From NCBI GenBank assembly GCA_002435365.1, contig DJMM01000122.1:4610-16835 (forward strand): 12,226 bases of DNA. The letters run 5' to 3'. The translations under genes and the position numbers were made by a program. The notes below the pieces were generated by a model, which worked only from the letters and a program-made list of their open reading frames with translations, searched no databases and was not told where the DNA came from. Source of the DNA: Ignavibacteriales bacterium UBA6490 (GTDB lineage Bacteria > Bacteroidota > Ignavibacteria > Ignavibacteriales > Ignavibacteriaceae). Position 1 is the stretch's first letter, and each line of letters opens with the position of its first letter. Positions 6,890 through 12,226 of this stretch are shown piece after piece.

Positions 6890-7755
6890 AAAATTTAATA
6901 TTTATTTTTCTGCTTTTTCAAACAGTGTCATCTCCCCAGGAATTTATAAAAGTTGCTTCTGACCTGAATTTTCCCGAAGGTCCGGCCTGGGACAGTAACG
7001 GCAATCTTTATGTATCAAGCTGCTACGGCGGATATATCTACAAAATATCGGGTGACACCTCCGGAATTTTTATCGATTCACTTTCCTCTGCGATAAAACA
7101 GACAAATGGCCTTGTATTCGACCGAAAAGGCAATTTGTATGCATGCGATTACGGCAATGGCAGTATACTGCAAATACTACCGGATAAAACTGTGAATGTG
7201 ATATCGGATGGCTTCCTGGGAAAGAAATTTAACCGCCCAAACGACCTTGCTTTTCATAAGAACGGCATGCTCTATTTCACCGATCCTAAATCATACGGCA
7301 ATGATAAACCTGATGGTAGACTCTTCAGGCTTGATGTGGCTTCCGGGAAAACCGAATTATTGAAAGATAGTCTCTGTTTTCCCAACGGCATTGCATTCTC
7401 CTCTGATGCAAAGGAGCTTTATGTATGTGAGTCTGCAAAAAGCCGTATCCTTAAATTTGTCCTGGATGACGAAGGAAATATTTTATCGCAGAATATTTTT
7501 GCGCATATGCCCGGAGGCGATCCCGACGGTATCGATTTTGACAGCAGCGGCAACCTTTATGCTGCACATTTCGGGGGTGGAGCAATTTATGTTTTTGATG
7601 TGAACGGTGTGACTGTTGAGAAAATAATTACTCCCGGGAAAAAACCGAGCAATGTTGAATTCGGAGGCAGGGATCTGAAAACATTGTACATTACCGAGGA
7701 TGAAACAAATTCTGTTTATAAAATAAAAAGGAGCACTCCCGGCTTAATAAAGTAA
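6886..7755 (+). CDS. Exported SMP-30/gluconolactonase-like beta-propeller
   Basis: This 289-residue protein has an N-terminal signal peptide (MKNLIFIFLLFQTVSS, about 1-16), so it probably acts in the periplasm or outside the cell. The rest is a six-bladed propeller of the SMP-30/gluconolactonase/DRP35 family. Repeated blade motifs are NFPEGPAWDSNGNLYV (28-43), TNGLVFDRKGNLYACD (73-88), RPNDLAFHKNGMLYFTD (117-133), FPNGIAFSSDAKELYV (165-180) and DPDGIDFDSSGNLYAA (212-227). Likely Ca2+/Zn2+ ligands by family analogy are E31, N119, N168 and D214. Relatives hydrolyse lactones or organophosphates; the substrate here cannot be read. Its ATG overlaps the permease stop by 4 bases, so it is translated as part of the efflux operon. 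No such enzyme belongs to the standard YbhG-F-S-R set. It is probably the last gene of the operon. Confidence 0.88.
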   Translation: MKNLIFIFLLFQTVSSPQEFIKVASDLNFPEGPAWDSNGNLYVSSCYGGYIYKISGDTSGIFIDSLSSAIKQTNGLVFDRKGNLYACDYGNGSILQILPDKTVNVISDGFLGKKFNRPNDLAFHKNGMLYFTDPKSYGNDKPDGRLFRLDVASGKTELLKDSLCFPNGIAFSSDAKELYVCESAKSRILKFVLDDEGNILSQNIFAHMPGGDPDGIDFDSSGNLYAAHFGGGAIYVFDVNGVTVEKIITPGKKPSNVEFGGRDLKTLYITEDETNSVYKIKRSTPGLIK

Positions 7756-7760
7756 ATAAT

Positions 7761-7787
7761 TTTATTAACTTACATAATATTAATAAA
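7761..7787. repeat. AT-only inverted repeat between the efflux operon and glycosyltransferase gene
   Basis: TTTATTAA (7761-7768) and TTAATAAA (7780-7787) are perfect inverted copies around an 11-base loop. A further TTAATAAA copy sits at 7744-7751 in the end of the lactonase gene. The stem has no G or C and no following T-run, so it is a poor terminator. It may be a protein-binding site or chance in AT-rich DNA. I see no convincing promoter or ribosome binding site in the 61-bp gap. Confidence 0.3.
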
Positions 7788-7816
7788 TTGTAAATTCAAT
7801 CTCCCGGCGGCATATT

Positions 7817-9361
7817 ATGGAATTCAGATATAAACCATCAAAGATTGCTTTTTATACCATAGCGGGATATGCTGCCTTCTCAGTTCTCATACATTTATAC
7901 ACAAATCTTTTTGCCGGTTACGGAATTTTCCGGGATGAATTATATTATATAGCATGCAGTAACCGCCTGGATGCCGGTTATGTGGATCAGCCTCCATTTT
8001 CTATTTATGTCCTTTATATTAACAGACTATTATTCGGAGAATCGGTATTCGCAATAAGACTTCTGCCCGCGGTTATTTCGGGAGCGGTTGTCTTTTTAAC
8101 CGGTCTGCTCACCTCCAGAATGGGCGGCGGAATTTATGCAATTATCGTTTCCTGTACCGCCATTACTTTAGCACCAATATTTATCGCAATGAATGCTGTC
8201 TATTCTATGAATACTTTCGATTACCTGTTTTGGATGCTTGCAATATATTTAATTGTGCGGATTATCCAGGACAACAGAAAAAGGGACTGGTACCTGCTCG
8301 GAATTACTGCCGGGCTCGGTCTGCTGAATAAAACCGGCTTTTTGTGGTTTGGAGCAGGATTATTCATCGGACTGCTGGTTACAAATCCGAAAGTTTACCT
8401 GAAAAAAGAAATATATATTGCCGGATTATTTGCCTTTATTGTGTTTCTCCCCTATATCATCTGGAATTTCACGCATGACTTTGCACACCTTGAATTTATA
8501 AACAATGCAACAAAATTTAAATATTCAGGATTATCAAGATTTGATTTTGCCTTCGGCCAGATACTTATCATGAATCCTTTCTCGTTTCCGGTATGGATTG
8601 CAGGATTATTTTATTTAATGTTAAATAATGAAGGAAAAAAGTACAGGATCCTTGCCGTAATATATATTGTAACCTTTATGATTTTATTCATAAACGGACA
8701 TTCAAAACCTGAGTATCTCGGAACAGCTTATGCACCATTATTGGCTGCCGGCGGAATCTTATTTGAAAAGCTTTTTGCAGAAAAGAATTTTTATAGGCTG
8801 AAGTATATCCTGCCGTCAGTTATAGCCCTATCGGGTTTTGCTTTAATGCCGGTTGTCCTTCCGGTACTGCCGGTTGAAAGCTTTATTGCATACAAGGAAA
8901 CAATAGGTATTGAGACTGGCAATTCAGAAAGCAAAGAACTGAATGAGCTGCCTCAGTTTTATTCTGATATGTTCGGATGGGAGAATATGGCAAAGACGGT
9001 TTCGGATGCTTACCTGAAATTATCTCCGGATGAAAGAAAGCACTCTATCGTTCTTGCCCGGAACTATGGCGAAGCCGGAGCGATTGAATACTTTTCCAAA
9101 AAGTATCCCCTGCCGCAGGTGATTTCATTTCATAACAACTACTGGTACTGGCTGAATGAGGTTACAAAGGAATATGATGCTGTAATTATTATCGGAGGAA
9201 ATCCGGAAGATCACCTTAAAGCATGCGGATCAGCCGAACAGATCTCACTCATCGAAAACAGGTATGCAATGCCCTATGAATCAAACCTGCCTGTTTATAT
9301 CTGCAGAAATTTAAAAATAAATATTAAGGATATCTGGAATGAGGAAAAACGTTTTATCTGA
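7817..9361 (+). CDS. Polytopic glycosyltransferase, GT39/PMT-2 (ArnT-like) family
   Basis: This 514-residue inner-membrane protein probably moves a sugar from a polyprenyl-phosphate carrier to an acceptor on the periplasmic side. After TM1 (about 10-30) the first periplasmic loop carries GIFRDELYYIACSNRLDAGY (36-55), with the acidic D40-E41 pair expected to be catalytic, followed by VDQPPF. About ten further hydrophobic segments follow to about residue 352. FLPYIIWNFTH (210-220) is a conserved-type motif of bacterial PMT_2 proteins. Residues about 355-514 form a soluble, probably periplasmic domain with an alpha/beta look (DAVIIIGGNPED at 454-465). Its last 23 bases overlap the phosphodiester glycosidase gene, so the two are likely co-expressed. 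Donor sugar and acceptor are unknown. No Shine-Dalgarno is seen; the start was chosen by the normal N-terminus. Confidence 0.85.
   Translation: MEFRYKPSKIAFYTIAGYAAFSVLIHLYTNLFAGYGIFRDELYYIACSNRLDAGYVDQPPFSIYVLYINRLLFGESVFAIRLLPAVISGAVVFLTGLLTSRMGGGIYAIIVSCTAITLAPIFIAMNAVYSMNTFDYLFWMLAIYLIVRIIQDNRKRDWYLLGITAGLGLLNKTGFLWFGAGLFIGLLVTNPKVYLKKEIYIAGLFAFIVFLPYIIWNFTHDFAHLEFINNATKFKYSGLSRFDFAFGQILIMNPFSFPVWIAGLFYLMLNNEGKKYRILAVIYIVTFMILFINGHSKPEYLGTAYAPLLAAGGILFEKLFAEKNFYRLKYILPSVIALSGFALMPVVLPVLPVESFIAYKETIGIETGNSESKELNELPQFYSDMFGWENMAKTVSDAYLKLSPDERKHSIVLARNYGEAGAIEYFSKKYPLPQVISFHNNYWYWLNEVTKEYDAVIIIGGNPEDHLKACGSAEQISLIENRYAMPYESNLPVYICRNLKINIKDIWNEEKRFI
9326..9330 (+). promoter_or_regulatory. 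Shine-Dalgarno AAGGA inside the glycosyltransferase gene, for the glycosidase start
   Basis: AAGGA lies 8 nt before the ATG at 9339, within the last codons of the glycosyltransferase. It supports the overlapping start of the phosphodiester glycosidase. Confidence 0.6.
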
Positions 9362-10427
9362 AATCATTCTCCTGTTTTCCGCAGCCTTTTTTGTAATATT
9401 TCCACAGGATATCAGAATCAGCCGGGTTGCCGGGGGCATACTGCACAGCGAAATAATTAATTCAAAGGATACTCTGGTAATTAATATTCTTGAGATAAAT
9501 CTCGACAGCTGCGGCTGTTCTCTTAATACTGTCAAAGCAAATAAAAAAATTGTGGGACTGCAGCAGACCAGCATAATGGCTTCCGGCGATACTGTGCCGG
9601 CAGCAATAAACGCAGATTTCTTTGAAGCAGACGGCAGCATAATAAACAACATGATATCAGACGGCTTTATCATTAAAGCATTATCGGAAGCCCCGTACGA
9701 CAGAGGAGGAACAACATACAGCCAGATCGCTTTTGATGAATACCGTAAACCTTATATCGAGAGGTTCAGTTTTGACGGAACTCTTATCGCCGGAAACAAC
9801 GAGTACAGAATTTATGGCATAAATACACCGGTTAAAAAAGATGCACTGGTTCTGTTCAATTATTATTACGACACCCGGAGTCTTCCCAAGGATAAAATCC
9901 ATTTATTAAAGTTTATTCCCGGATCGGATAGTTACAGCGTCAGTAATTACAATTACAATACTCTTTCCCCTGATGATTTCCTGCTGTTTAACGGAAAGGA
10001 GATACCATTGCCTGATAGAGTTACTTTATCCCTTAAATTTAATCCTCCTGCAGGAAATTTATTTATGCTGTCAGGGGGATGGCCGGCCTTAATAAAAAAC
10101 GGAATAAAAATTCTGCCCGAATCTGAGGTCCTCGAAAGAGTATTTCCGCGGTTTTCGAACACCAGGCACCCCAGGACCGGGATAGGCTTTTCGCAGGATA
10201 GTACAAAAATATATTTTTTTGTTGTCGACGGACGGCAGGCTTCAAGCAGGGGCATGTCCTTAAATGAGTTTGCGGATCTTATGCTCTCCTACAATGTTTA
10301 CAATGCCCTGAATCTTGACGGCGGCGGATCATCAACAATGGTTATAAACGGAGAAGTTGTAAACCATCCCTCGGATGATACCGGTGAAAGAAAAGTGGGA
10401 AGTGCCATCTATATCCTGAAAAAATAA
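9339..10427 (+). CDS. Exported phosphodiester glycosidase (NAGPA domain) protein
   Basis: This 362-residue protein has an N-terminal hydrophobic signal (about 6-22) and is probably periplasmic or exported. Residues about 75-362 match the NAGPA/phosphodiester glycosidase fold: AAINADFFEADGS (88-100), GGWPALIKNG (246-255), RHPRTGIGF (276-284), VVDGRQASSRGMSLNEFADL (295-314) and the hallmark LDGGGSSTMV (326-335). Likely catalytic or binding residues by family analogy are D93, R276, D297 and D327. The family includes the human uncovering enzyme, which removes a sugar linked through a phosphodiester, and YceG/YjbE-like bacterial wall enzymes of less certain role. The overlap with the GT39 gene suggests both act on the same envelope glycan or sugar-phosphate polymer (inference). 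C58 and C60 in DSCGC could form a disulfide or metal site. Confidence 0.88.
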   Translation: MRKNVLSEIILLFSAAFFVIFPQDIRISRVAGGILHSEIINSKDTLVINILEINLDSCGCSLNTVKANKKIVGLQQTSIMASGDTVPAAINADFFEADGSIINNMISDGFIIKALSEAPYDRGGTTYSQIAFDEYRKPYIERFSFDGTLIAGNNEYRIYGINTPVKKDALVLFNYYYDTRSLPKDKIHLLKFIPGSDSYSVSNYNYNTLSPDDFLLFNGKEIPLPDRVTLSLKFNPPAGNLFMLSGGWPALIKNGIKILPESEVLERVFPRFSNTRHPRTGIGFSQDSTKIYFFVVDGRQASSRGMSLNEFADLMLSYNVYNALNLDGGGSSTMVINGEVVNHPSDDTGERKVGSAIYILKK

Positions 10428-10507
10428 ATTAACAGTTTCTGTCTTTTATTATCAGGAATCTGAATGCTTTGATAGGAAATGCAGCAGGATTAACTGAAGT
10501 GGTAAAC
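10428..10507. other. Convergent intergenic gap, no clear terminator
   Basis: These 80 bases separate the glycosidase gene from the convergent oxidoreductase gene. The only hairpin seen is a 4-bp stem (ACAG/CTGT, 10432-10442) followed by CTTTT, too small to call a terminator. Nothing else is recognised. Confidence 0.4.
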
Positions 10508-11839
10508 TTACTTCCTGTGTTTTAAGATTGCATCGCCGAATTTTTTTGTAATTGCAATTCCTGTCTTTTCAAGAAATCTTGTGGGCAGTTCACCGCCTGC
10601 AAAAATATAGACAAGGTCATTACGGATATTCATTTTAACATCATCAACAGAAAGCTCCACTTTATCGTCAAATATTTCTCTAATGTTTGAGTTAAATATT
10701 ACTTTAATCTTTCCGGATGATGTAGCTTTATTTATCCTGTCAAGATTTTTCGGTTTAAGTCTCGAAAATCCATTGCCCCGGTAGCTTAGAGTAAGCTCAT
10801 TGTTTTCGTCGGCAAGAAGAAGTGCCGATTCGATTGCTGAATCACCACCCCCTGCCACAAGAATTTTCTGACCATGGATGTGTTCCGGATCAAGCAGCCG
10901 ATAATAAACTTTTTCCTTCTCTTCACCTGGTACGCCAAGTTTCCTGGGAGAACCCCTTCGTCCGATAGATAATAATACGGAGCTGGAAGTATAGCTGCCT
11001 TTATTGGTCCTGACCATAAAACTGCCGCCTGATTTTTCAATGGTATCAGCTTTTTCCTGCTCTTTAATTATTATTTCATTTTTTGAAAGGACTTTCTGCC
11101 AGAGTTTCAGAAGTTCCGATTTATTTGTTTCCGATAATTTTACTTTTCCGTAAAGAGGAAGGTCCATTGGTGACGTCATCACCACTTTTGCCCGGGGAAA
11201 GCTGAATACGGTTCCGCCAATAGTATCCTGCTCGATCGTAAGAAAATTAATTTTCAGTTTTGCGGCTTCCAGGGATGCTGCAATACCTGCGGGCCCGGCA
11301 CCGATTATTATAAGATCATAATCTGAGTCCGCAGATTTTTTTATTTTCCTGGACAGATATCCAACTGCCTGTTTTCCCTGTTCGACAGCATTTTTTATCA
11401 AGCCCATACCGCCCAGCTCACCCGCAATAAATAGTCCCTGAATATTGGACTCAAATTCCGGACTTATATGCGGCAGTTCAACTCCTCTTTTTTCCGTACC
11501 GATACATAATGTAATTGCCTGAACCGGACAGGCATGAAAGCAAGCCCCATGTCCCACGCACCTGGAAGCATTGATTGTGTGGGCCTGACCGTTAACTATG
11601 CCTAAAATATCTTTTTCCGGACAGGCCTGGATGCACGCGCCGCTGCCGATACAGATTTCATGATCGACAACGGGATGAAGTGAAACCGGTTCATAAAAAC
11701 CCAGCTCCATTGCTCTGTTTATTTTAATTTTAGTGATCTCTGTCCGGTGCTTGTACCTTGTCATATAGAAATAAAAGATAACACCAATGATGATGCCAAC
11801 TATAAGGTAGGCTGCAGTGTTCTCTAAAATTACTTCCAT
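10508..11839 (-). CDS. Membrane-anchored ferredoxin-flavin oxidoreductase with permuted FAD domain
   Basis: This 443-residue protein has one N-terminal TM helix (about 8-26), which should leave the rest in the cytoplasm. Residues about 58-107 are a two-cluster ferredoxin domain with motifs CIGSGACIQACP (C63, C69, C73) and CVGHGACFHACP (C94, C100, C104). Each second cysteine is replaced, by S66 and H97. Residues 173-420 are a thioredoxin-reductase-like flavoprotein: FAD motif GAGPAG (180-185), NAD(P)H motif AGGGDSAIESA (329-339) and DLVYIFAGGELPTRF (408-422). There is no CxxC redox pair, so it is not a classical thioredoxin reductase; YpdA-like proteins are comparable. The final FAD-contact motif, normally C-terminal, appears at 126-157 (GLFIAGELGGMG). 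It probably passes electrons between NAD(P)H and the clusters; the partner is unknown. It lies 12 nt after the TPR gene, in one operon. Confidence 0.85.
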   Translation of the reverse strand: MEVILENTAAYLIVGIIIGVIFYFYMTRYKHRTEITKIKINRAMELGFYEPVSLHPVVDHEICIGSGACIQACPEKDILGIVNGQAHTINASRCVGHGACFHACPVQAITLCIGTEKRGVELPHISPEFESNIQGLFIAGELGGMGLIKNAVEQGKQAVGYLSRKIKKSADSDYDLIIIGAGPAGIAASLEAAKLKINFLTIEQDTIGGTVFSFPRAKVVMTSPMDLPLYGKVKLSETNKSELLKLWQKVLSKNEIIIKEQEKADTIEKSGGSFMVRTNKGSYTSSSVLLSIGRRGSPRKLGVPGEEKEKVYYRLLDPEHIHGQKILVAGGGDSAIESALLLADENNELTLSYRGNGFSRLKPKNLDRINKATSSGKIKVIFNSNIREIFDDKVELSVDDVKMNIRNDLVYIFAGGELPTRFLEKTGIAITKKFGDAILKHRK

Positions 11840-11851
11840 TGCAAAACTTAA

Positions 11852-12226
11852 TTATTCAAGACCTGCCAATCCGTTTTTTGCAAGATCCGCTTCCCTGCTT
11901 CCCGGATTTTCATCAAGCAATTTTGTCCAAAGCGTCCTTGCCTTTTCCTTGTCCCCCTCTGCTGCAGCAATCGCTCCCAGATTATATTTAGCCTGAAGAT
12001 TATTCTTATCGTAACCCAGAACCTTATTTGTTACTTCTTCTGCCCTTGTAAATTCTTTTCTGTTATAATAAATGAAAGTGAGCGCAAAGTATACATCCGT
12101 TCTCTTCGGATTCTTTGCAAGTATTTCTTCATAAACAGGGATGGCGCTGTCAAATTGATGCGCGGCAGTAAGATAATCGGCATAGCGCATAAGTTTTGCA
12201 GTATCGGCGGGATTTTCTTCAACATC
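11852..12226 (-). CDS. TPR-repeat protein, 5' partial
   Basis: The last 124 residues of a protein that begins beyond the right edge. The frame stays open to the window end, and the methionine at 12190 lies inside a TPR helix, so it is not the true start. The visible part has about three tetratricopeptide units: YADYLTAAHQFDSAIPVYEEIL, then DVYFALTFIYYNRKEFTRAEEV, then AKYNLGAIAAAEGDKEKARTLW. Each is followed by an (N)P or similar linker such as KNP, YDKNN and ENPGS. TPR arrays bind partner proteins. Its stop lies 12 nt before the ferredoxin-flavin reductase start, so it may scaffold or assemble that enzyme, though TPR genes are too general to be sure. The upstream operon content is not visible. 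Confidence 0.8.
   Translation of the reverse strand, partial: DVEENPADTAKLMRYADYLTAAHQFDSAIPVYEEILAKNPKRTDVYFALTFIYYNRKEFTRAEEVTNKVLGYDKNNLQAKYNLGAIAAAEGDKEKARTLWTKLLDENPGSREADLAKNGLAGLE

Noticed and set aside
7761..7787. AT-only inverted repeat as a rho-independent terminator
   Set aside because: The stem contains no G or C and no T-run follows, so the hairpin would be too weak.
9311..9673. 120-codon open frame antisense to the glycosyltransferase/glycosidase junction
   Set aside because: No family resemblance, and both plus-strand genes have clear motifs and a ribosome site.
10432..10446. ACAG/CTGT mini hairpin followed by CTTTT as a terminator
   Set aside because: The stem is only 4 bp with a 3-base loop; this occurs often by chance.
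1..12226. Mobile elements, CRISPR arrays, tRNA or rRNA genes
   Set aside because: No transposase or integrase frames, no regular direct-repeat arrays, and no recognisable RNA gene were seen on reading both strands.

Overview
The window looks like chromosomal DNA from a Gram-negative, moderately AT-rich bacterium. Bacteroidota or the Ignavibacteria/Chlorobi side of that group is the most likely source. The signs are weak Shine-Dalgarno sequences, candidate TTG-N19-TAnnTTTG promoters, signal peptides and a lipobox, and the gene families present. The placement is inference. I see no RNA genes, mobile elements, phage genes or CRISPR.

Left edge (1-999): the last 54 codons of an unidentified gene lie 2 nt before an Rrf2-family regulator with three cysteines. 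A small putative secreted protein on the minus strand converges on it, and the two stop codons share one TTATAA palindrome.

Centre (about 1120-7755): a tightly packed seven-gene operon encodes a TetR repressor, a lipoprotein membrane-fusion subunit, two ABC ATPases, two ABC-2 permeases and an exported SMP-30/gluconolactonase-like enzyme. Every junction overlaps except one 1-nt gap. The first six genes match the E. coli cecR-ybhG-ybhF-ybhS-ybhR drug/cation efflux locus in order, with the double-domain YbhF split into two genes. The promoter carries an alternating array of four 8-bp half-sites repeated every 20 bp, probably the TetR operator. The two ATPases have complementary defects, which suggests one degenerate and one active ATP site.

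Right centre (7817-10427): a polytopic GT39/PMT-type glycosyltransferase overlaps by 23 nt an exported NAGPA-type phosphodiester glycosidase. The pair suggests adding and trimming of envelope sugars.

Right edge (minus strand, 10508-12226): a membrane-anchored flavin reductase carries an N-terminal two-cluster ferredoxin domain and follows a TPR gene whose start is outside the window. The reductase appears to have its C-terminal FAD-binding segment moved in front of its N-terminal one, and both ferredoxin motifs lack the second cysteine.

The most interesting points are the 20-bp-periodic operator array, the asymmetric split ATPase pair, the lactonase translationally coupled to the exporter, and the permuted ferredoxin-flavin reductase.
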